Source of the DNA: Candidatus Cloacimonadota bacterium
GTDB lineage: Bacteria; Cloacimonadota; Cloacimonadia; Cloacimonadales; TCS61
Reading direction: 5' to 3'
NCBI GenBank assembly: GCA_018400535.1
Contig: JAGYMQ010000109.1
Span: 1 to 33,287 of the forward strand
Length of the DNA: 33,287 nt
Shown: positions 1 through 7,012 of the stretch, one piece after another
Numbering within the stretch: position 1 is the first letter of the stretch
Layout of the letters: every line of letters begins with the position of its first letter
Notes under the pieces: generated by a model
Databases searched by the model: none
What the model was told of the DNA's origin: nothing
Seen by the model: the letters and a program-made list of their open reading frames with translations, nothing else
Translations under genes and position numbers: made by a program

Positions 1-16
1 GTGACCCTGAAAAAGG

Positions 17-166
17 CTAACACCTTGCAGGATAAGTGTTTTTTGAGGAAATGTGGTAAAGATGGGTTAATAATTTTTTTGTGGGCTTTCGCACAATGGT
101 TAAGGCTATGTGCCGTTTGAATGGCATATAGCCTGTGTTATCGGTTGGATTTTGGAGATCCCTCAT
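17..166 (-). CDS. Possible 49-aa small ORF (doubtful)
   Basis: The minus strand has an ATG at 166 preceded by a purine-rich AAGGAAGGGAA, and stays open for 49 codons to a TAG at 17-19. It begins about 20 bases after the proposed attC end at 186, where a cassette ORF would be expected. The product is basic and resembles nothing I know. A strong hairpin (104-133) lies inside the frame, and a plus-strand frame (1-120) is also open, so coding is unproven. It may simply be non-coding cassette sequence. Confidence 0.25.
   Translation of the reverse strand: MRDLQNPTDNTGYMPFKRHIALTIVRKPTKKLLTHLYHISSKNTYPARC
104..133. repeat. Strong 11-bp inverted repeat (hairpin)
   Basis: GGCTATGTGCC at 104-114 pairs with GGCATATAGCC at 123-133: ten Watson-Crick pairs plus one G.T, with an 8-base loop. 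On the plus strand it is followed by TGTGTTATCGG, which resembles an attC R' end. No T-run follows on either strand, so a rho-independent terminator is unlikely. An attC-like fold or RNA hairpin in the cassette region is the more likely reading. Confidence 0.5.
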
Positions 167-184
167 TTCCCTTCCTTCTTATTT

Positions 185-272
185 ACTAACGACCAAGGTC
201 ACTTGCGCCGCCACAAAAGCCTGCCGCATCAGCGCCGCCGTTCTCGGCGTCAAATGAACCGCCTGGTTTACT
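185..272 (-). other. Candidate attC recombination site (cassette 1)
   Basis: On the minus strand this GC-rich block starts near GTAAACC and ends in TGGTCGTTAG, an R'-like core. The arms GGTTCATTTGACGCCG and CGGCGCAAGTGACC pair with unpaired extra bases on one side, the asymmetry typical of integron attC sites. The block is far richer in G+C than its AT-rich flanks and lies directly 3' of the RadC-like ORF, in the orientation expected of a cassette. The R'' box is imperfect, so it could be a decayed site. Confidence 0.5.
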
Positions 273-292
273 GAGATTCTTTTTTTTTAAAG

Positions 293-985
293 TTAAAATA
301 TTCGTGATAGATGTAAGGACAAGTTACCAAGTTTTGATTTTCCGTTTTGATTTCTAACGACCTCAAGAAATTCAGAAATGGGTAAAAATAAATCTGAGTA
401 TTTTGCAAAATACTGGTGATGTTTGCCACGCTCACAAACAAATTCCAGTAAATTTATACCGCCATTATTCAACTTTGATGCAAATTCGTTAGCGGATTTA
501 ATATCTTGCTGACTTGGTTTGCTACAATCAAAATGATTTGGATTACTATTCGGATGATTATGAAATATCATCACAGAGGCATACGCATCCTTTTTTGCAA
601 TATCGATCAAGTCATTCACAGAAAGGAACGGACTAACGCCAGATCTATCAAAACCCTTGTTCAGCCAACAAAGTGAAATCTTTTTATTTTTCTCAAAAGC
701 AATAATTATCCATTCATGTTTTTTATATTTCAGGAGACCTGCCGCAGTTGACGGGAAATTATATAAATTTTCGTCGAGACGATAGAATTTCCCATTTGCA
801 TGCATTCTTTTTTTAAAATTTTTGTCGACGTTATACTCATGCAGATCAAATGTGAAATATTGGCATATAGTTTTTCCCCTTCTTTTGAAGGATAATCTCT
901 CCATTTCACTTTCACTTAATGGCCGAAGATGTGTAAATACAAAGAGCAACACAACTAAGGCAGAACCTATCAGGAAATATTCCAA
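293..985 (-). CDS. Membrane-anchored RadC/JAB (MPN)-domain-like protein
   Basis: 230 aa. Residues 3-19 are a hydrophobic segment, probably a membrane anchor. The C-terminal half (about 88-200) resembles the RadC/JAB metal-binding fold: HNHP at 142-145, then S158 and D161 forming the family's HxHP...SxxD pattern. In RadC about eight residues separate the second His from the Ser; here the gap is about 14, an insertion. E91 or E98 is a candidate upstream acidic residue. RadC is usually a DNA-repair-associated or antirestriction-like protein without a membrane helix, so this is a divergent relative of unknown role. The start appears to be TTG at 985, preceded by AAGGA; an ATG start further in would lose the helix. 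Flanking attC-like sites suggest an integron cassette gene, so horizontal acquisition is likely. Confidence 0.65.
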   Translation of the reverse strand: MEYFLIGSALVVLLFVFTHLRPLSESEMERLSFKRRGKTICQYFTFDLHEYNVDKNFKKRMHANGKFYRLDENLYNFPSTAAGLLKYKKHEWIIIAFEKNKKISLCWLNKGFDRSGVSPFLSVNDLIDIAKKDAYASVMIFHNHPNSNPNHFDCSKPSQQDIKSANEFASKLNNGGINLLEFVCERGKHHQYFAKYSDLFLPISEFLEVVRNQNGKSKLGNLSLHLSRIF

Positions 986-1027
986 TTTGCTTAATCCTTT
1001 TTTGATGCTGGACTTCTGATATTTATT

Positions 1028-1088
1028 TCAGCGAACGTCTAAGCTAAACGGCTCGGCGCCAGCCGTGTCCGCTGCATGCGCTTGTTAC
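1028..1088 (-). other. Candidate attC recombination site (cassette 2)
   Basis: Read on the minus strand the block begins GTGTAACAAGC and ends GCTTAGACGTTCG. AAC/GTT and AAGC/GCTT form the outer paired boxes, and ACGGCT/AGCCGT make a perfect 6-bp inner stem around a GGCGCC core. The stop codon (TAA) of the upstream 248-aa ORF lies inside the first box, as is common in cassettes. The block is GC-rich against AT-rich flanks. The R boxes depart from RYYYAAC/GTTRRRY, so the site may be degenerate. Confidence 0.55.
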
Positions 1089-1831
1089 ACTGGTCTTACA
1101 ATGTTCCACGATACATCACCATGTCCAGACCAACCTTCACTATGAATAGTTCTTATTGGTGATAATCGTGAATTACTTTGTCTCGGTATTGATGAGCAAA
1201 ATTCAAGAGCGAAGTTGTCACCTGATTGCCAATCATGTTTTCCGTCTGTTATAAAGAGTTCGCAGTTTAATTTTTTCAAGACATTTAGCAACCATACTCC
1301 AGAAGCGTTGCCCCCACCTCCGCAACCGCCTCCATAACGAACATGAATGATGTGGGAAATTGTTGCTTTGTTAGGGACTAATTTATTACAGTAAAAGGTT
1401 TCGTTCTCAGCAAAAGCATAAACAACAGGATAAGAAATACTGCCCAATTTGTCGCTGTCTATTCTTATTTTTAAAAATACAGCTCTGTCAGTTGCTGTAC
1501 TTCCCTCTAAGAAATGAACTAACTCATTGTGAAGTGGAAGATTAAGTCGTGGTAATTCTTCAATATGATCAATATGAACAGTAGTTCTGCTGTCTGAATA
1601 AATTGTCCTATTGTCCATGAATGTTGAATTTCGCCCAGGAAAATAATCGGTGAATAAGAATAAGTCGGGTGGTTGTGGTTCTTGTTCTGATGCTGGATGT
1701 AGTTGAGAAAAATTTGGATGTAAATAAAGTAATGCACGAAAATCCTCTCCAGCTGATGGATACCAGGCAATTCTTGGCTCACCTTTAAAGTCATCTATGA
1801 GCTTCTTTAATTTTCCCCCTTTTATTCCCAT
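1085..1831 (-). CDS. Unrecognised cassette-type protein, 248 aa
   Basis: I do not recognise a family. The protein has no signal peptide or membrane segment. It has an aromatic- and Pro-rich N-terminal half (about 15-75), a glycine-rich loop GGGCGGGGN near residue 167, and a C-terminal region ending WNIVRPV. The stop lies inside the proposed attC at 1028-1088. The ATG at 1831 has no good Shine-Dalgarno, whereas an ATG at 1859 in another frame has AAGGAG just upstream. Removing one G from the five-G run at about 1816-1820 would join MTKKLLTDLNG... from that ATG to this frame, so the true N-terminus may be 9-10 residues longer. The product looks cytosolic; function unknown. Confidence 0.6.
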   Translation of the reverse strand: MGIKGGKLKKLIDDFKGEPRIAWYPSAGEDFRALLYLHPNFSQLHPASEQEPQPPDLFLFTDYFPGRNSTFMDNRTIYSDSRTTVHIDHIEELPRLNLPLHNELVHFLEGSTATDRAVFLKIRIDSDKLGSISYPVVYAFAENETFYCNKLVPNKATISHIIHVRYGGGCGGGGNASGVWLLNVLKKLNCELFITDGKHDWQSGDNFALEFCSSIPRQSNSRLSPIRTIHSEGWSGHGDVSWNIVRPV

Positions 1832-2051
1832 TTAGGTCTGTTAAAAGTTTTTTTGTCATAATACTTCTCCTTATTGTTTAATTATCCTTTTTATTACCGC
1901 CAACGACTATATAACCGTCATACATCATTTATTTCTTCCTTATATCCAGATTATTCTAAGGGACTGATAATTTTATCGCGTTTATTAATTGTTTTGATAA
2001 GATGCAGAAACATTCTTTGCTCTAATATGCTGATCAAGAAATTGCTCAATA
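1832..2051. other. Intergenic region with cassette-boundary-like site
   Basis: A 220-bp AT-rich gap between the 248-aa ORF and the MscS gene. On the minus strand CGTTGGCGG (plus 1897-1905) resembles an attC/attI crossover core, placing a possible cassette edge about 65 bases before the ORF. The ribosome-binding sequence AAGGAGAAG lies at 1864-1872. A weak promoter-like pair, TTGAGC at 2049-2044 and TATTAG at 2027-2022 with a 16-base spacer, could drive the cassettes. No integrase gene or clear terminator is visible. Confidence 0.35.
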
Positions 2052-2948
2052 TCATTTTTTTTCTTTGAAATGATCGTAAAAACGCGTCGTAGGATAAGCG
2101 AGTGCTATATCATCATTTTTAGCAAATTCTACAAGTACATCTTCCCAGATCGTTTGGGCAGAATTGCGCCGACGCCGCGGTTCACAAAGATAGCGCAATG
2201 TGAGTTTGACGCCATGATCCACGACTTCCAAATAAACGATCGGAGTTAATTTGGAATAGTAGATCATAAATTTTCGGGCTGATCTTTGCAATTCACTTTC
2301 CATTTGTTTGGAAATTTTGTCTGGCTGTTTATCGATTATGTTCTGTAATATTTCTTTTGCTTTTTGCCAGTTGCTTTCAAAAGTTATCATTACGGGAATT
2401 TCATTCCAGATATAATGGAAGCCTTGATCAAAATTTGCCAGTTCTTGAGTAAATACTTTTCCATTCGGGATAAAGATCAGCCGTCCTGTGCTTTGATCGG
2501 CAGCTACCCAATTTCCGATTTCCAAAAGCGTGAATTCAAAAGGTCGGATATCGATAACATCTCCCATCTTATTTCCGATCTGAATGCGATCTCCCACTTC
2601 AAAGGGACGACGCGAGATGATAAATACCCAGCCGGCAAAATTTGCGATGATATCTTTGAGTGCAATTGCAATACCAGCAGAAAGCAAGCCAAGATAGGTA
2701 GCCAAAGTTTGCACACCTTTGATCCAGATCCTGCCGACTACAAGCAAGATCAGAAAGAAAATGACGTATTTGACTACTTTGTGCCAGGTATATCGAGTTT
2801 TCAATTTCAATTTGCTGCGGTCGATCAATTTTTGGATTATTATCTTCAAAGCCCAAAGGATCACGATCAGTAGCAAAGATTGAAATATTCTAATCCACAA
2901 AGGGTCTTTGAGATATTCAGATAAGATTGACATCATTTTTTCCAGCAT
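2052..2948 (-). CDS. MscS-family mechanosensitive ion channel
   Basis: 298 aa, about the size of small-conductance MscS channels, which release solutes from the cytoplasm during hypo-osmotic shock. Three hydrophobic segments are visible at about 20-38, 57-76 and 78-112. The third is the Gly/Ala-rich pore helix and runs into RRPFEVGDRI, the conserved MscS step into the beta domain; FIPNGK (159-164) is another family hallmark. The C-terminal half is the soluble vestibule domain. The gene follows nadD by 15 bases and is the last of the long co-directional run. No strong ribosome-binding site precedes the Met at 2948; the Met codons at residues 5-6 are alternative starts. No obvious terminator follows. 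The ligand or gating specificity cannot be read from sequence. Confidence 0.9.
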   Translation of the reverse strand: MLEKMMSILSEYLKDPLWIRIFQSLLLIVILWALKIIIQKLIDRSKLKLKTRYTWHKVVKYVIFFLILLVVGRIWIKGVQTLATYLGLLSAGIAIALKDIIANFAGWVFIISRRPFEVGDRIQIGNKMGDVIDIRPFEFTLLEIGNWVAADQSTGRLIFIPNGKVFTQELANFDQGFHYIWNEIPVMITFESNWQKAKEILQNIIDKQPDKISKQMESELQRSARKFMIYYSKLTPIVYLEVVDHGVKLTLRYLCEPRRRRNSAQTIWEDVLVEFAKNDDIALAYPTTRFYDHFKEKK

Positions 2949-2963
2949 AATACGAAATTGAAT

Positions 2964-3539
2964 CTACTTGTAATAAGAAACAATCAGCTTTTGGATCGTT
3001 TTTGGCACCAAATTTTCGATTGAACGATTTTCTTTTATCCTGCTTCTGATCTCAGTCGAAGAGATGGCAATCGGTTGCATTTGAATGATACAAAAATTGT
3101 CTTTATCAAAAAATTTATCATAATTTTTTTCTTGATTATTAGGACGAGTAAAAATTACGAAATCAACATTTTTGATCAGCCATTTGGAATTGTGCCATTT
3201 AGGAAGTTCTGCCACAATATCTTCGCCGGCAAGAAAGAGGAATTCATTTTCTGGATAGAGATGAAAAAGTTTTTTTATAAGTTGATCGGTGAAATTTGGC
3301 CTGTTTTCTTCAGCATCCAGATAACAAATATCCAGAAAAGGATGATCGCTAATAACGCTTTTGATGAGCTTCACTCTTTTTTCCAGAGAGAGAAGTTTTT
3401 CCTTTGCTTTGAAAGGATGATTTCCAGTGGGAACAAGCCAGATCTTATCCAGAGCTAATTTTTCTTTAGCTTTTTCTGCCAGAGTGAGATGTCCCAGATG
3501 GATCGGATTGAAAGAACCACCCAGCAAACCAATTTTCAT
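2964..3539 (-). CDS. nadD: Nicotinate-nucleotide adenylyltransferase
   Basis: 191 aa, normal length for NadD. It transfers AMP from ATP to nicotinate mononucleotide to form deamido-NAD in cytosolic NAD synthesis. The nucleotidyltransferase signature GGSFNPIHLGH occupies residues 7-17, with the HxGH motif at 14-17, and the second signature ISSTEIRSRI is at 159-168. The start ATG overlaps the stop of the upstream lipoprotein gene (ATGA), implying translational coupling. In many genomes nadD sits near obg, rsfS or proA; here it lies instead between a BamD-like gene and mscS. Confidence 0.93.
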   Translation of the reverse strand: MKIGLLGGSFNPIHLGHLTLAEKAKEKLALDKIWLVPTGNHPFKAKEKLLSLEKRVKLIKSVISDHPFLDICYLDAEENRPNFTDQLIKKLFHLYPENEFLFLAGEDIVAELPKWHNSKWLIKNVDFVIFTRPNNQEKNYDKFFDKDNFCIIQMQPIAISSTEIRSRIKENRSIENLVPKTIQKLIVSYYK

Positions 3540-4282
3540 GGTGCAATTTTCAACAAATTTTGCATTTTTTTTGTTTCTTTGCTGTCGGGATATTTTGCAC
3601 TCAATTTTTCAGTAGTTTGTTTCGCTTTTTGAAAATCTTCTCTTTTGTAGTGAATCAGCGCAGAATAATAAAGCGAAAGTCGATCAAGTTCATCTTTATT
3701 TCCCAACTCGATGATCTCGTCAAAATAGAGTAAAGCAGCACTGTAATCATACATTTTATAATAGGTATAGCCATTATTATATTTTTTTTCGAGTAATTTA
3801 TAATGGCATTCATTGATGTAGTCGATAGCATCTTTTTTTCGCTCATCGAAGGGAAATTTCTCCAGAAAAGTTTCAAAAGCATCGATCGCTTTGCGCGTTT
3901 CTTCTTGCGTGTAATGAGCCGGTAGCGATTCATTGAACCAGCAAACCCCGATCATAAAATATGCTTTGCTGATATTATCATAATCGTCAAAAAGTCTGAT
4001 CATTTCTTGATATTCAAATCGTGCTTCGGCAAATCTATTTTCTTCAAAATAGGAATCTGCCAGTTTCATTTGCGCTTCAGAAGTATAAACTGAATTTTTT
4101 TCAAACACAATATTTTGATAATAGGGAATAGCTTTGTGGTATTTTTCACGGTCAAAAAATTCATTGGCGATCTGCATTTTCTTTTCCACCGGTAGATTTT
4201 TCATCACCGTGCTGCTGCAGGCAGAAATGAGCAGCAGCATAGCAATGAGAATTGATAAAATATGTTTGGGAAAGATCATCAT
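3536..4282 (-). CDS. BamD/YfiO-like TPR lipoprotein
   Basis: 248 aa. A lipoprotein signal sequence is visible: hydrophobic residues 8-19 then ISAC with the lipidated Cys at 22. The rest is TPR-like helical pairs, for example VYTSEAQMKLADSYFEENRF and ISKAYFMIGVCW. Length and architecture match BamD (YfiO/ComL), the outer-membrane lipoprotein that works with BamA in inserting beta-barrel proteins. The protein would face the periplasm. Both ends overlap neighbouring genes by ATGA (aminopeptidase upstream, nadD downstream). Because TPR lipoproteins are numerous, BamD function is inferred from layout rather than from a unique motif; a BamD paralogue or a T9SS-associated TPR lipoprotein is possible. 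Confidence 0.75.
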   Translation of the reverse strand: MMIFPKHILSILIAMLLLISACSSTVMKNLPVEKKMQIANEFFDREKYHKAIPYYQNIVFEKNSVYTSEAQMKLADSYFEENRFAEARFEYQEMIRLFDDYDNISKAYFMIGVCWFNESLPAHYTQEETRKAIDAFETFLEKFPFDERKKDAIDYINECHYKLLEKKYNNGYTYYKMYDYSAALLYFDEIIELGNKDELDRLSLYYSALIHYKREDFQKAKQTTEKLSAKYPDSKETKKMQNLLKIAP

Positions 4283-5697
4283 GCTTTTTCAAAAAAGGCT
4301 TTGTAAGCGCGATATGATGAATAAATATCTGCCTTGCTGGAAAGTTCATAAAGTGCATGCATACCAAGAAGACCAGGGCCACAATCGATGACTTCTGCTC
4401 CGTGTTCTGCCATAAATTTGGCAATAGTGCCACCTCCGCCTTCATCAACTTTTCCCAAAGCTCCAATCTGCCAGTTCACTTTTTCGGAATTGAAAATATT
4501 CACGATCTTGGCATTGAATTCTGCATTGGCATCATTCGAACCACTTTTTCCGCCAGAGCCGGTAAATTTCGTCACACTCACGCCAAAACCAAGATGAACA
4601 GCATTTTCCTTTTCATGAACAGAAGGATAGTTTGGATTGATGGCAGCATTAACATCAGCTGAAAGTATCTGACTTTTCAAAAGTGTTTTACGCAAGGTTT
4701 TGCTGTCAGCTTTTTCTTTGTTGAATTCCAGCAGATCTGCGATGAAATCGATGATAAAGACAGAACGTGCTCCAGTATTGCCTTCGCTTCCGATCTCTTC
4801 TTTATCTGCCAGATAAACAACAGCAGTACGCTCATTATTTTTTGCATCAAAGATCGCTTGTGCAGAAGTGTAAGCACACACACGATCATCCTGACCATAA
4901 CCCAGCACCATACTTTTATCGATGCCGGCATCGCGTGCTTTTCCAGCAGGAACGATTTCCAATTCAGCGCTCAAAAAGTTTTCTTCCAGAATATCATATT
5001 TTTCATTCAAAATCGCCAGAGCATTAAGTTTCACAGCTTCCTTCACCTTATCATTGTCTTGCGGAAAAGGAATAGAATTGAACACGATATTCATTTTGCC
5101 AGCATTTATCGCTTCACCGATCTTTTTTGTATATTGTTCTTTGCGAGCAAGATGCGGTAATAAATCTGGCATCACGAAGACAGGATCATCTTCTTTTTCG
5201 CCGATAGAGAGATGGATTTTCTCGCCATTATTTTTCACAAAAGTTCCGTGTAGAGAAAGCGGTGTGGAAACCCACTGGAATTTTTTTATTCCGCCATAAT
5301 AATGCGTTCTCATCATACCCAGCTGCGTTGTTTTATCTTCATAAAGCGGATTTTGTTTCAGATCGACACGCGGTGCATCAATGTGGGCAACGATCAGATT
5401 AACGCCTTCGGAAACTGGTTTTTTGCCGATCAAGGCTATTGCTGCATTTTTATGACGCGCTAGACGATAGACTTTGTTTCCAGAATTTTCTCTATCGATA
5501 TTTATAAAACCTTTTTTTTCTAAAACTTGTTGATAATAATCGATAGTTTCTCGCTCTGTTTTTGCAGAATTCAGAAAATTTTTGTAACCTTCTGCAAAAG
5601 TGAAAGCAACATCATGTTCTTCGGGATTGGATTCCCAGAAATTTTTTCTTTGATAACCGAGTTTTTCACTTAATTCTTTTGCATTACTCATACTCAA
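4279..5697 (-). CDS. M18-family aminopeptidase
   Basis: 472 aa, typical for family M18 (aspartyl aminopeptidase / ApeA-like), cytosolic dizinc enzymes that remove N-terminal residues from peptides. Metal-site regions are recognisable in order: VAHIDAPR (H105, D107), GYGQDDRV, DKEEIGSEG with the catalytic Glu pair, SADVNAAINPNYP and, near the C-terminus, GMHALYE. The family usually has HPNY where this protein has NPNY. The start at 5697 follows GGAG; a second Met two codons on is an alternative. The stop overlaps the next gene by four bases. In this operon it probably finishes degradation of peptides released by the secreted proteases further upstream. Confidence 0.88.
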   Translation of the reverse strand: MSMSNAKELSEKLGYQRKNFWESNPEEHDVAFTFAEGYKNFLNSAKTERETIDYYQQVLEKKGFINIDRENSGNKVYRLARHKNAAIALIGKKPVSEGVNLIVAHIDAPRVDLKQNPLYEDKTTQLGMMRTHYYGGIKKFQWVSTPLSLHGTFVKNNGEKIHLSIGEKEDDPVFVMPDLLPHLARKEQYTKKIGEAINAGKMNIVFNSIPFPQDNDKVKEAVKLNALAILNEKYDILEENFLSAELEIVPAGKARDAGIDKSMVLGYGQDDRVCAYTSAQAIFDAKNNERTAVVYLADKEEIGSEGNTGARSVFIIDFIADLLEFNKEKADSKTLRKTLLKSQILSADVNAAINPNYPSVHEKENAVHLGFGVSVTKFTGSGGKSGSNDANAEFNAKIVNIFNSEKVNWQIGALGKVDEGGGGTIAKFMAEHGAEVIDCGPGLLGMHALYELSSKADIYSSYRAYKAFFEKA

Positions 5698-5703
5698 ACT
5701 CCT

Positions 5704-6174
5704 CTATTTTATTTCTATTATCTCATATTTTTTATTTCCGATCGGTGCAACGACATTGAATATTTCTCCGATTTTTTTTCCAATTGCAGCTTTGCCGATA
5801 GGAGAAAGGATGGAAGTTCGCTCAAATTCGTCATCGCTTTCGAAAACCTCATCAGCACCCACCAGATGGATTTTTTGCGTTTTCATAGTCGCTTGCGATC
5901 GCAGAGTGACACGGGCACCAAATCGCACGGCATCTTTGGGAATATTAGCAGTATTGATGACCTGAAGTGTTTCCACTTTTTTTTTGATGCGATTATATTC
6001 ATTTTCCAATTCGCGCTGTCTTTCCCGCGCAGCATGATATTCAGCATTTTCACTGAGATCTCCCATTTCTCTCGCTTCCACGACTTGTTTGATGATGGAA
6101 GGTCTTTCTTCGATCAATTGTTGCATTCTTTTTTTTAAACGCGACATACCTTCTTTGGTAATATAATTTGCCAT
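5704..6174 (-). CDS. greA: Transcription elongation factor GreA
   Basis: 156 aa, the normal GreA length. GreA enters the RNA polymerase secondary channel and stimulates cleavage of backtracked transcripts. The N-terminal antiparallel coiled coil (about 1-75) carries the family sequence GDLSENAEYHAARERQ, with the acidic tip residues D and E that position the catalytic Mg ion. The C-terminal FKBP-like domain includes SPIGKAAIGKKIG. It starts 13 bases after the helical protein gene and ends 6 bases before the aminopeptidase gene, so it is part of the long operon. Confidence 0.95.
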   Translation of the reverse strand: MANYITKEGMSRLKKRMQQLIEERPSIIKQVVEAREMGDLSENAEYHAARERQRELENEYNRIKKKVETLQVINTANIPKDAVRFGARVTLRSQATMKTQKIHLVGADEVFESDDEFERTSILSPIGKAAIGKKIGEIFNVVAPIGNKKYEIIEIK

Positions 6175-6187
6175 ATATTTATCCTTA

Positions 6188-6994
6188 TCATTTTTTTCTT
6201 TTCAGGAGCTTTTGCCCGTGTTGTCCCAATTTCTTCAGTTTCACGTTTCCGCTCTGCGCCCAATTATCCACCATTTCCTGAATCGTATCAGAATAGCAAG
6301 TGATCGCATCGCAAAGGATCGCAGCAAAAATGGGATTTCGTGTCGTGCGATAATTTTGATAGACAGCGTGATAGAAATCTTGATCAACATTATAAATTTT
6401 TTTTAATAGATGAATATTCAACTTGATCATTTGCGGAGAAGCATAGAGCCACAAAGTTTCCAACTTTCCAAAGATATATTTTATATGAGAAGGATCATAA
6501 TTGATGAATTTTTTCAGGATTTTTTCCAGACTTTCTGTCAACACTATATTATTCAATTTCAGCCATCCAATTATCTGATCGATATACTTTTTCGGATATT
6601 TTTTCAGAAGTGGATAAAGGCTTTTATTAATGATCAAATTGCTTGATTTTTGATCTTTTGTATGGGTCAATTTTTCTTTGATATAATCCAGAAAGATCTC
6701 TGGTTTTTTTTTAACAGCTCTTGCCATGATATAGGCAAAAATGATTCTGCCATTTTCACCTTTTTCATTAAAAAGATAATCATAAAAATTCAGATAGTTT
6801 TCTGCTTCTTTATAAACTTTGGAGGCAATTGTTTTCCCCACCAGTGAGATCACAGCGTGGGGAATATTATTATCGATCCTTTCAGGATAGGCATTGTAAA
6901 CGATATCGATATCATATTCTTTTTTGGGCAGTTTTCTTTCATAAAAATCAATTGTATCTTTTTTAATTCTTTCTTTCCAATCTAATGAAATCAT
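6188..6994 (-). CDS. Alpha-helical (HEAT-like) protein of unknown function
   Basis: 268 aa, rich in Lys, Ile, Tyr and Asn, with no signal peptide or membrane segment. The sequence appears to be a chain of amphipathic helices, for example VVISLVGKTIASKVYKEAE and LDYIKEKLTHTKDQK, suggesting a HEAT or alkylation-repair-like superhelix. I see no catalytic motif and assign no function. It has a strong ribosome-binding site (GAGGTGAT) and sits 18 bases after the subtilase gene and 13 before greA, so it is co-transcribed with them. Confidence 0.7.
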   Translation of the reverse strand: MISLDWKERIKKDTIDFYERKLPKKEYDIDIVYNAYPERIDNNIPHAVISLVGKTIASKVYKEAENYLNFYDYLFNEKGENGRIIFAYIMARAVKKKPEIFLDYIKEKLTHTKDQKSSNLIINKSLYPLLKKYPKKYIDQIIGWLKLNNIVLTESLEKILKKFINYDPSHIKYIFGKLETLWLYASPQMIKLNIHLLKKIYNVDQDFYHAVYQNYRTTRNPIFAAILCDAITCYSDTIQEMVDNWAQSGNVKLKKLGQHGQKLLKRKK

Positions 6995-7012
6995 AAAATC
7001 ACCTCATGTAAA

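Noticed and set aside
1874-2068. 64-codon plus-strand open frame in the gap beside mscS
   Set aside because: AT-rich, low-complexity composition, no ribosome-binding site, and it runs into the mscS gene on the other strand.
2364-2873. 169-codon plus-strand open frame opposite the MscS gene
   Set aside because: It overlaps the conserved MscS channel frame and its composition is not protein-like for a real family.
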